A stretch of 42,271 bases of DNA. It comes from Pseudomonas parafulva NBRC 16636 = DSM 17004. Lineage in GTDB: Bacteria; Pseudomonadota; Gammaproteobacteria; Pseudomonadales; Pseudomonadaceae. The stretch spans positions 1-42,271 of the forward strand of contig NZ_BBIU01000044.1 of the NCBI RefSeq assembly GCF_000730645.1. Direction: 5' to 3'. Within the stretch, counting starts at the first letter, position 1. Every line of letters begins with the position of its first letter. This document shows, one piece after another, positions 17,831-24,869 of the stretch. The translations under genes were made by a program, and so were the position numbers. The notes under the pieces were generated by a model. That model saw nothing but the letters and a program-made list of their open reading frames with translations. It searched no databases and was not told the DNA's origin.

Positions 17831-20047
17831 ATGCGCACAGGGATGTTGGCGCTTGCGCTCGGGCTGTTGTGCCTGAGCTTTCTCCCCGCCTTGCCGTCGG
17901 TCGGCTGGCTTGTTGCTCTGTTGATCGTTGGCGGCGCCTGCCTGTTCGGCCGGCTGTGGCCGCTCGGTGTGTTCTTGCTAGGGTTGAGCTGGGCGTGCGG
18001 GTCTGCGCAGCTGGCGCTGAATGATCGCCTGGCTAAAGCGCTGGATGGCCGCACGGTATGGTTGGAGGGCCGGGTAACGGGCCTGCCCACGCGCACCGGG
18101 CAGAGCGTACGTTTTGACCTGGAGGCGCCGCTGAGCCGCCGGGGTGAACTGCCCAGGCGGGTGCAGGTGAGCTGGTTCAAGGGGCCGGAGGTCCGCGCGG
18201 GGGAGCAGTGGCGGCTGGCGGTGACCGTGCAGCGACCGGCCGGCCTGCTCAACCCGCATGGCCCGGATCGGGAAGCGCAGTTGCTGGCGCGCCGTGTCGG
18301 GGCAACGGGCAGGGTCAAGGCGGGGCATCGGGTGGCGCCAGCCGATGGTGGGTGGCGCGACACCCTGCGCCAGCGCCTGCTGGCAGTCGAAGCCCATGGG
18401 CAACAGGCAGCGTTGGTGGCGCTGGTGCTGGGTGACGGTGCAGGGCTGTCGCGGGAGGTGTGGCAAACGTTGCAGGCCACCGGTACGGTGCACCTGCTGG
18501 TGATTTCGGGCCAGCACATTGGGTTGGTGGCCGGCTTGCTTTATGGGCTGGTGGCGGGTTTGGTGCGGTGGGGGCTGTGGCCGGCACGGCTGCCCTGGCT
18601 GCCTTGTGCCTGCGCCCTGGCCATGTTGGCAGCGCTGGCCTATGGCTGGCTCGCCGGTGCGGGGGTGCCGGTGCAGCGGGCCTGCCTGATGCTGGCTGTG
18701 GTGCTGTGCTGGCGGCTGCGTTTTCGCCACCTGGGCGCCATGTTGCCGCTGCTGATGGCACTGGTTGCGGTGCTGCTGGTTGAGCCGCTGGGGGCTTTGT
18801 TGCCGGGCTTCTGGTTGTCGTTTGCGGCAGTGGCCACGTTGATCTACTGCTTCAGTGCCCGGCTGGGTGGCTGGCGGCCCTGGCAGGCGTGGACTCGCGC
18901 GCAATGGGTCATTGCCATCGGGCTGCTGCCGGTTTTGCTGGCAACTGGCCTGCCCATCAGCCTGAGTGCGCCGTTGACCAACCTGCTGGCGGTGCCCTGG
19001 ATCAGCCTGGCGGTGCTGCCGTTGGCATTGCTGGGCACGTTGCTGCTGCCCTTGCCCGGGGTGGGTGAGGCGTTGTTATGGCTTGCCGGCGGCCTGCTGG
19101 ACCTGCTGTTTGGCATGTTGGCTGTGGTTGCGCAGCAACATCCGGCCTGGGTGCCTGCTGCGCTGCCATTGTGGGCCTGGCTGTTAGTGGCCTTGGGTGC
19201 GTTCTTGGTACTGCTACCCAACGGTGTGCCGCTTCGCGGCTTGGGCGGGGTGATGCTGCTGGCCTTGTGGGTGCCGAGGGAGGCCATCCCACTTGGGCAG
19301 GTGGAGGTGTGGCAGCTGGACGTCGGCCAGGGGCTGGCGGTTTTGTTGCGAACCCGCAGCCACACCGTGCTGTACGACGCCGGCCCGGCCATGGGTGACA
19401 GCGACCTGGGTGAGCGGGTGGTATTGCCGACCCTGCGCAAGCTGGGTGTGCGCAGCCTGGACCTGATGCTCATAAGCCACGCCCATGCTGATCATTCCGG
19501 TGGCGCTGGGGCCGTTCAGCGTGGGCTGCCGGTGGCCTGGGCAATGGGCGGCGAGGAAGTGGATGGGCTCCAGTTGCAACCTTGCGCCAGTGGTGAGCGG
19601 TGGGTGTGGGATGAGGTGCAGTTTTCGCTGTGGCAATGGGGCTTTGGGCGCAGCAGCAATGACAGGTCGTGTGTGCTGCTGGTGGAGGCCCGTGGTGAGC
19701 GGTTGCTGCTGGCCGGTGATATGGAGGCAGGTGCCGAGCGGGCGTGGCTGGCGGCCATGCCCGCCACGGGAATAGACTGGCTGCAAGCACCCCATCATGG
19801 TAGCCGCAGCTCATCCACTGAGCCCTTTATTCGCGCCACGGCGCCGCGAGGTGTGCTGATATCGCGGGGCCGCAACAACAGCTTTGGCCACCCCCATGCG
19901 CAGGTGGTGGAGCGTTATCGGCGGCACGGGCTGGAGGTGCATGACACCGCCGTAGAGGGCGCGCTGCGGCTGGTGTTGGGGCGCCATGGGGAGGTTGAAG
20001 GGTGGCGACGGCAGCGGCGGTTCTGGCGGGAAGCTGGGGAGGGCTGA
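17831..20047 (+). CDS. comEC: ComEC/Rec2 family DNA-uptake channel protein
   Basis: A 738-residue polytopic inner-membrane protein related to the channel that passes single-stranded DNA into the cytoplasm during transformation. The start at 17831 has GCGGAG about nine bases upstream. N-terminal helices and a soluble OB-like part (LEGRVTGLPTRTGQSVRFDLE) come first. The competence domain begins at LLVISGQHIGLVAGLLYGL and spans many helices to about residue 480. A metallo-beta-lactamase domain completes the protein: LDVGQGLAVLLRT, metal ligands HAHADHSGG, LLLAGDME, and 'APHHGSRSS'. All metal-binding motifs are intact, so a nuclease function is possible. It is not in an obvious operon; a REP element separates it from exbB. 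Confidence 0.95.
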   Translation: MRTGMLALALGLLCLSFLPALPSVGWLVALLIVGGACLFGRLWPLGVFLLGLSWACGSAQLALNDRLAKALDGRTVWLEGRVTGLPTRTGQSVRFDLEAPLSRRGELPRRVQVSWFKGPEVRAGEQWRLAVTVQRPAGLLNPHGPDREAQLLARRVGATGRVKAGHRVAPADGGWRDTLRQRLLAVEAHGQQAALVALVLGDGAGLSREVWQTLQATGTVHLLVISGQHIGLVAGLLYGLVAGLVRWGLWPARLPWLPCACALAMLAALAYGWLAGAGVPVQRACLMLAVVLCWRLRFRHLGAMLPLLMALVAVLLVEPLGALLPGFWLSFAAVATLIYCFSARLGGWRPWQAWTRAQWVIAIGLLPVLLATGLPISLSAPLTNLLAVPWISLAVLPLALLGTLLLPLPGVGEALLWLAGGLLDLLFGMLAVVAQQHPAWVPAALPLWAWLLVALGAFLVLLPNGVPLRGLGGVMLLALWVPREAIPLGQVEVWQLDVGQGLAVLLRTRSHTVLYDAGPAMGDSDLGERVVLPTLRKLGVRSLDLMLISHAHADHSGGAGAVQRGLPVAWAMGGEEVDGLQLQPCASGERWVWDEVQFSLWQWGFGRSSNDRSCVLLVEARGERLLLAGDMEAGAERAWLAAMPATGIDWLQAPHHGSRSSSTEPFIRATAPRGVLISRGRNNSFGHPHAQVVERYRRHGLEVHDTAVEGALRLVLGRHGEVEGWRRQRRFWREAGEG

Positions 20048-20059
20048 TAGGAAAGATTG

Positions 20060-20111
20060 GGGGCGGGCCCTGCTGCGCAGGGCATCGCGACCTGCGGTCG
20101 CTCCTACAGGG
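20060..20111 (+). repeat. REP element (well-preserved copy)
   Basis: Two short perfect hairpins in tandem, GCCCTGC-TGC-GCAGGGC (20067-20083) and GCGACC-TGC-GGTCGC (20087-20101), followed by TCCTACAGGG. This matches the extragenic palindromic repeats common in P. putida genomes. A decayed second copy is at 24769. It lies just after comEC and may shield that transcript's end. Confidence 0.8.
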
Positions 20112-20210
20112 GGAACGGTGGATTAACCGGCCAAATGGCTGACTTCTGGCAGATGAGGGGCCGACCCGCCTATGGTAGAGTGTTCGCCTTTTTCGACGGG
20201 GGCGTTAACT

Positions 20211-20846
20211 GTGTGGGAATTGGTCAAGTCCGGTGGTTGGATGATGCTGCCGATCATTCTGAGTTCCGTCGCTGCCATGGCAATCGTCGTCGAGCGCCTG
20301 TGGACGTTGCGGGCCAGCCGGGTGACGCCGCCACACCTGCTGGGGCAGGTCTGGCTGTGGATCAAGGACAAGCAGCTCACCAGTGACAAACTCAAGGCGC
20401 TGCGGGCCGATTCACCGCTGGGTGAGATCCTCGCTGCAGGCCTTGCCAATTCACGCCACGGCCGCGAGATCATGAAGGAGTGCATCGAAGAGGCGGCTTC
20501 CCGCGTCATTCATGAACTCGAACGCTACATCAGCACCCTCGGTACCATCGCCGCCATGGCGCCATTGTTGGGCCTACTGGGCACCGTGCTGGGCATGATC
20601 GACATCTTCAGTGCCTTCATGGGCTCACAAATGACCACCAATGCGGCGGTGCTGGCCGGCGGTATTTCCAAAGCACTGGTCACCACTGCCGCAGGCCTCA
20701 TGGTGGGTATCCCGGCGGTGTTCTTCCACCGTTTCCTGCTGCGACGCATCGACGAGCTGGTGGTTGGTATGGAGCAAGAAGCCATCAAGCTGGTGGAAGT
20801 GATCCAGGGCGACCGTGAAGTGGAAGTGGCGGGAGGCAACGCGTGA
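20211..20846 (+). CDS. exbB: ExbB/TolQ/MotA-family proton channel protein
   Basis: A 211-residue inner-membrane protein, partner of the ExbD-like protein encoded next. Together they form a proton-driven motor that energises TonB-type or other envelope machines. The start is GTG at 20211 (VWELVKSGGWMM), preceded by a GACGGGGGC stretch. Three helices are visible: WMMLPIILSSVAAMAIVVE, 'LGTIAAMAPLLGLLGTVLGM' and 'ALVTTAAGLMVGIPAVFFH', with the conserved T-V-x-G-M and TTAAG segments of the family. The stop overlaps exbD by four bases. No tonB gene is nearby, so its partner is unknown. Its place directly before lpxK suggests an envelope function. Confidence 0.92.
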   Translation: MWELVKSGGWMMLPIILSSVAAMAIVVERLWTLRASRVTPPHLLGQVWLWIKDKQLTSDKLKALRADSPLGEILAAGLANSRHGREIMKECIEEAASRVIHELERYISTLGTIAAMAPLLGLLGTVLGMIDIFSAFMGSQMTTNAAVLAGGISKALVTTAAGLMVGIPAVFFHRFLLRRIDELVVGMEQEAIKLVEVIQGDREVEVAGGNA

Positions 20847-21277
20847 AGTTCCGGCGCAACCGCCAGCGCGAGAACGTTGACATCAACCTCGCCTCGTTGA
20901 TTGATGTGGTGTTCGTGTTGCTGTTGTTCTTCGTGGTCACCACCACCTTCACCCGCGAGAACCAGCTGCGTGTCGAGCTGCCTGAGGCGTCCAGCGCTGA
21001 ACAGCCCCCTGCGGACGAAGGCAAGCTGGTGGAAATCACCATCAGTGCCGAAGGCGTCTATTCGGTGAACAACCACCTGCTGCCCAAAAGCGACCTGGCC
21101 ACCCTGAGTGAGGCCATAGAGCGCGAATCCGGTGGCGATAACAAGCTACCGCTGGCCATCAGCGCCGACGGCAAGACACCCCACCAGGCGGTGGTCACCG
21201 CAATGGACGCTGCCGGCAAGCTCGGTTTCAGCCAGTTGCGCATGACCACCGTCGAGGCGGCACAAGGTACGCCTTGA
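20843..21277 (+). CDS. exbD: ExbD/TolR-family biopolymer transport protein
   Basis: A 144-residue protein with one N-terminal helix and a periplasmic domain. The helix LASLIDVVFVLLLFFVV contains the essential proton-relaying Asp at residue 21. The periplasmic part has the usual 'VEITISAEGVYSVNNHLL' and 'LPLAISADGKTPHQAVVTAM' strands. Start GTG lies in the GTGA overlap with exbB; its TGA overlaps the lpxK ATG by one base (TGATG). The three genes should therefore be translated in sequence. Confidence 0.92.
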   Translation: MKFRRNRQRENVDINLASLIDVVFVLLLFFVVTTTFTRENQLRVELPEASSAEQPPADEGKLVEITISAEGVYSVNNHLLPKSDLATLSEAIERESGGDNKLPLAISADGKTPHQAVVTAMDAAGKLGFSQLRMTTVEAAQGTP

Positions 21278-22278
21278 TGGCTGTTGGCGATCGCCTGTTG
21301 GCAGCCTGGTATGCCGGCCACCCGGCCCTGGCACTGCTGCGCCCGCTGGAGGCCTTGTACCGGCGGGTAGTGAACCGCAAACGCGCGCGCTTTTTGAGCG
21401 GTGAAACACCCAGCTACCGCGCGCCAGTGCCTGTCATCGTGGTGGGCAACATCACGGTGGGCGGAACCGGCAAAACACCTATGATCCTCTGGCTTATCCA
21501 GCATTGCCGTGAGCAAGGATTGAGGGTGGGTGTGGTCAGCCGTGGGTACGGTGCGAAGCCGCCACAATTGCCCTGGCGCGTGCACGCCGACCAGTCTGCC
21601 GACCAGGCTGGCGATGAGCCGCTGTTGATTGTGCAGCGCACCGGCGTGCCGTTGATGATCGACCCGGACCGTGCTGCTGCGGTGCGGGCGCTGCTGGCCA
21701 GTGAGCCGCTCGATCTGATCCTGTGCGATGACGGCATGCAGCACTATCGGCTGGCCCGGGACCTGGAGCTGGTGCTGATCGATGCCGCCCGTGGCCTGGG
21801 TAATGGCCGCTGCCTACCGGCCGGCCCCCTTCGCGAGCCTGCCGAACGCCTGCACGCTGTTGATGCGGTGCTGTTCAATGGCGCTGCTGAAGACCCTGCC
21901 GAGGGCTTCGGCTTCTGCCTGCAACCGGCTGCGTTGGTCAACCTGCGCAGCGGTGAGCGGCGCCCGCTCGATCACTTTGTGCCTGGGCAGCGGCTGCATG
22001 CGGTGGCCGGCATCGGCAACCCGCAACGTTTCTTCAATACCCTGCTGGCGCTAAACTGGCAGCTAGTCCCGCACCCGTTCGCCGACCACGCGCAGTTCAA
22101 TGCCCAAAGCCTTGCCTTCAGCCCGCCGCTGCCGTTGGTCATGACCGAGAAGGACGCGGTGAAATGCCGGGCTTTCGCGGCTGACGATTGGTGGTATCTG
22201 GCGGTGGATGCACAGCCCACACCCGCTTTTACTGCCTGGTTCGACAGCCAGCTGCAACGCTTGCTCAGCACCCCCTGA
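21277..22278 (+). CDS. lpxK: Tetraacyldisaccharide 4'-kinase LpxK
   Basis: A 333-residue inner-membrane-associated kinase that phosphorylates the 4' position of the lipid A disaccharide precursor. The P-loop is GNITVGGTGKTP (about residues 57-68), following an N-terminal amphipathic/hydrophobic stretch. The conserved 'VVSRGYGAKPP', 'AGDEPLLIVQRTGVP', DGMQHYRLARDLELVLID and VMTEKDAVKC motifs are all present. I chose ATG 21277, which overlaps the exbD stop (TGATG); an in-frame TTG three bases earlier is possible. It is the last gene of the exbBD-lpxK unit but is probably cotranscribed with the following envelope genes. Confidence 0.96.
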   Translation: MAVGDRLLAAWYAGHPALALLRPLEALYRRVVNRKRARFLSGETPSYRAPVPVIVVGNITVGGTGKTPMILWLIQHCREQGLRVGVVSRGYGAKPPQLPWRVHADQSADQAGDEPLLIVQRTGVPLMIDPDRAAAVRALLASEPLDLILCDDGMQHYRLARDLELVLIDAARGLGNGRCLPAGPLREPAERLHAVDAVLFNGAAEDPAEGFGFCLQPAALVNLRSGERRPLDHFVPGQRLHAVAGIGNPQRFFNTLLALNWQLVPHPFADHAQFNAQSLAFSPPLPLVMTEKDAVKCRAFAADDWWYLAVDAQPTPAFTAWFDSQLQRLLSTP

Positions 22279-22322
22279 GCCTTTATTCCATTTTCGGCCA
22301 CGCGGCCCAAAGGACGCTTTCA

Positions 22323-22508
22323 ATGGACACCAAACTGCTCGACATCCTGGCCTGCCCGATCACCAAAGGCCCGCTCAAGCTCAGTGCCGACAAGACCGAG
22401 TTGATCAGCAAGGGCGCAGGCCTGGCTTATCCGGTGCGCGATGGCATCCCGGTCATGCTGGAAAGCGAAGCGCGCACGCTGACCGATGACGAGCGCCTGG
22501 ACAAATGA
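22323..22508 (+). CDS. Trm112-like small protein (YcaR)
   Basis: A 61-residue protein of the Trm112/YcaR family, found between lpxK and kdsB in many Gammaproteobacteria. It starts MDTKLLDILACPITKGPLKL, with AAAGGA upstream. The characteristic 'GLAYPVRDGIPVMLESEAR' follows. Only one Cys is present (ACP), so the zinc site of eukaryotic Trm112 is missing, as usual for this bacterial subgroup. Role not established; its conserved neighbours suggest a link to lipid A/Kdo synthesis or methyltransferase activation. Its stop overlaps kdsB (ATGA). Confidence 0.93.
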   Translation: MDTKLLDILACPITKGPLKLSADKTELISKGAGLAYPVRDGIPVMLESEARTLTDDERLDK

Positions 22509-23269
22509 GCCTGAACTTCATTGTGGTGATTCCGGCCCGTCTGCGTTCCACGCGCCTGCCGGGCAAGCCGCTGTTGCCGATCGCTGGCAAACCTATGGTG
22601 CAGCACGTATGGGAGCAAGCGCGCAAGAGCGGCGCCACCCGCGTGGTCATTGCCACTGACGATGCCAGCATCGTCGATGCCTGCCAGGCGTTTGGCGCAG
22701 AAGTGCTGCTTACCCGGGCCGACCATGAGTCCGGTACCGATCGCCTGGCTGAGGTGGCCGCCCAACTCGGGTTGCCGGCCGATGCCATTGTGGTGAACGT
22801 ACAAGGCGACGAACCGTTGATCCCACCTGTGATCATTGACCAGGTGGCCGCCAACCTGGCCGCCCACCCGGAGGCGGGCATCGCCACCTTGGCTGAGCCC
22901 ATTCCTGACCCGGCAACCGTGTTCAACCCCAATGCCGTGAAGGTTGTCAGCAACAAGCGCGGCTTGGCCCTGACGTTCAGCCGCGCACCTTTGCCCTGGG
23001 CCCGGGACACGTTCGCCAATGGCCGTCAGCAGCTGCCGGAAGGCGTGCCTTATCGCCGGCATATCGGTATGTACGCCTACCGTGTCGGCTTTTTGCAGGA
23101 CTTCGTCAACTGGGGCCCCTGCTGGCTTGAGCAGGTCGAAGCCCTGGAGCAACTGCGCGCCCTGTGGCACGGCGTGGGTATTCACGTCGAGGATGCAATC
23201 GAAGCACCTGCCGTGGGCGTTGACACACCTGAAGACCTCGAGCGCGTCCGGCGCTTGCTGGAGGCCTGA
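22505..23269 (+). CDS. kdsB: CMP-Kdo synthetase KdsB
   Basis: A 254-residue cytosolic nucleotidyltransferase that activates Kdo with CTP for addition to lipid A. Motifs: 'VVIPARLRSTRLPGKPLLPI' for CTP binding, VVIATDD, 'LTRADHESGTDRLAEV', VNVQGDEPLIPP with the metal Asp, and RRHIGMYAYR. The C-terminal GVDTPEDLERVR is also typical. Length equals the family norm (about 250). It begins in a four-base overlap with the preceding gene and ends in a TGATG overlap with the phosphatase gene. Confidence 0.97.
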   Translation: MSLNFIVVIPARLRSTRLPGKPLLPIAGKPMVQHVWEQARKSGATRVVIATDDASIVDACQAFGAEVLLTRADHESGTDRLAEVAAQLGLPADAIVVNVQGDEPLIPPVIIDQVAANLAAHPEAGIATLAEPIPDPATVFNPNAVKVVSNKRGLALTFSRAPLPWARDTFANGRQQLPEGVPYRRHIGMYAYRVGFLQDFVNWGPCWLEQVEALEQLRALWHGVGIHVEDAIEAPAVGVDTPEDLERVRRLLEA

Positions 23270-23733
23270 TGCGCGTCCTGTTCGTTTGCCTGGGCAACAT
23301 CTGCCGGTCGCCTACAGCCGAAGGCGTTTTACGCCATCAGTTGCAGGCTGCCGGGCTGGCCGACCATGTACAGGTGGCGTCTGCGGGTACTGGCGACTGG
23401 CACGTTGGCAGCCCGCCAGACAGCCGCACCTGCAAGGCGGCCTTGGGCCGGGGCTACGATCTTTCCGGGCAGCGGGCTCAGCAGGTCAAAGCCGGGCATT
23501 TTGCCGAATACGACCTGATCCTGGCCATGGATGAGAGCAACCTTGGCCAACTGCGTGCAATGCGCCCCGAGGCGTCCACTGGCGAACTGGACCTGTTCCT
23601 GCGCCGTTATGGGGCTGCACTGGATGAAGTCCCAGACCCCTACTACGGCGGTGCTGACGGTTTTGAACAGGTGCTGGATCTGATCGAGGATGCCTGCAAG
23701 GCGCTGGTGCTGGAAATCAAGGGGCGGGTATGA
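23269..23733 (+). CDS. Low-molecular-weight protein-tyrosine phosphatase
   Basis: A 154-residue enzyme. The active-site P-loop is CLGNICRS (Cys7, Arg13) and the general-acid loop is DPYYGG (Asp123). In Wzb/Etp-type relatives the enzyme dephosphorylates a tyrosine kinase controlling polysaccharide export, but no such kinase is in the window. Its place between kdsB and murB is usual in Pseudomonas. Both ends overlap neighbours (TGATG with kdsB, ATGA with murB), implying tight co-translation. Its substrate is unknown; a cell-envelope role is inferred from the operon. Confidence 0.94.
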   Translation: MRVLFVCLGNICRSPTAEGVLRHQLQAAGLADHVQVASAGTGDWHVGSPPDSRTCKAALGRGYDLSGQRAQQVKAGHFAEYDLILAMDESNLGQLRAMRPEASTGELDLFLRRYGAALDEVPDPYYGGADGFEQVLDLIEDACKALVLEIKGRV

Positions 23734-24749
23734 CAGTGCAGTGGCAGGAGCAGGTATCGCTCAAGCCTTTCAATACCTTCGGCATCGACGTGAAGGCGCG
23801 CTATTTTTGCCAGCCCCATGATGATGAGCAAATCCGCGAGGCGCTCAATCGTGCCCACGCCCAGGGCCTGCCAGTGCAGGTGATCGGCGGTGGGAGCAAC
23901 CTGCTGCTGACCCAGGATGTGGACGCGCTGGTGTTGCACGTGGCCAGCCGAGGCGTGCAAGTGATCAGCGACGACGGCCACGCTGTCATCGTGGAGGCGC
24001 AGGCCGGTGAGCCCTGGCACCCCTTTGTGCAGTGGACGCTTGGGCAAGGTTATTGCGGCCTGGAAAACCTCAGCCTGATCCCCGGTACCGTGGGCGCTGC
24101 ACCAATGCAGAACGTGGGTGCCTACGGTGTCGAGATCAAGGATGTCTTTGCGGGCCTCACCGCGTTGGACCGTGAAACGGGCGAGTTGCGCGAGTTCGAC
24201 CTTGCGGCCTGTTCCTTCGGTTACCGAGACAGCGTATTCAAGCGCAACCCGGGCCGCTGGTTGATTTTGCGCGTGCGCTTTGCCCTGAGCCATACCCTGC
24301 AGCCGCATCTGGACTACGGACCCGTGCGCCAGCGCCTGGCTGAGCAGGGGAACGCCGAACCGACTGCCCAGGCGATCAGTGACGCCATCTGCAGTATCCG
24401 GCGGGAGAAGCTGCCGGACCCGGCAGAACTGGGCAATGCCGGGAGCTTTTTCAAGAATCCGATAGTTTCGGCTGAATGTGTTGAGCGTATCCGTGCCCAG
24501 CACCCTGGCGTGGTGGCGTACCCACTGGCTGATGGCCAGGTCAAGCTGGCGGCAGGCTGGTTGATCGAGCAGGCGGGCTGGAAGGGGTATCGCGAGGGTG
24601 ATGCTGGCGTGCATCGCCTGCAATCACTGGTGCTGGTCAATTATGGCCAAGCGAGCGGGGCGCAGATGCATGCGCTGGCGCAGCAGATTCAGGCAGATAT
24701 CCTGCAGCGGTTCGGTGTCGCGTTAGAGATGGAGCCTAACCTGTGGTAG
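23730..24749 (+). CDS. murB: UDP-N-acetylenolpyruvoylglucosamine reductase MurB
   Basis: A 339-residue FAD enzyme that makes UDP-MurNAc, the second committed step of peptidoglycan synthesis. FAD-binding segments are LKPFNTFGID, 'VIGGGSNLLL' and 'LENLSLIPGTVGAAPMQNVG'. Catalytic residues fall in GNAGSFFKNP (Ser239) and in the C-terminal LEMEPNLW (Glu335). The length and the presence of an extra loop fit the E. coli-type (type I) enzyme. It starts in an ATGA overlap and ends the envelope operon, followed by a decayed REP and a terminator. Confidence 0.97.
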   Translation: MTVQWQEQVSLKPFNTFGIDVKARYFCQPHDDEQIREALNRAHAQGLPVQVIGGGSNLLLTQDVDALVLHVASRGVQVISDDGHAVIVEAQAGEPWHPFVQWTLGQGYCGLENLSLIPGTVGAAPMQNVGAYGVEIKDVFAGLTALDRETGELREFDLAACSFGYRDSVFKRNPGRWLILRVRFALSHTLQPHLDYGPVRQRLAEQGNAEPTAQAISDAICSIRREKLPDPAELGNAGSFFKNPIVSAECVERIRAQHPGVVAYPLADGQVKLAAGWLIEQAGWKGYREGDAGVHRLQSLVLVNYGQASGAQMHALAQQIQADILQRFGVALEMEPNLW

Positions 24750-24768
24750 GGGCGAGCGGGGTTTAGGA

Positions 24769-24814
24769 GGGCTGCTGCGCAGCCTATCGCGACCTTTTGT
24801 TGCTTCTATTAGGG
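24769..24814 (+). repeat. Degenerate REP element
   Basis: GGCTGC-TGC-GCAGCC (24770-24784) keeps the first hairpin. The following TATCGCGACCTTTTGTTGC and TTCTATTAGGG align with the second arm and tail of the copy at 20060 but have lost the second hairpin. Confidence 0.65.
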
Positions 24815-24818
24815 AAAT

Positions 24819-24854
24819 AAAAAGCCCCGCCAGTTTGCGCTGGCGGGGCTTTTT
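24819..24854. terminator. Bidirectional terminator between murB and rne
   Basis: A perfect 11-pair stem (24823-24833 with 24840-24850) with a six-base loop is flanked by AAAAA on the left and TTTTT on the right, so it can stop transcription from both convergent genes. It ends 16 bases from the rne stop codon. Confidence 0.92.
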
Positions 24855-24869
24855 ATTCAGCCGTGGTTA

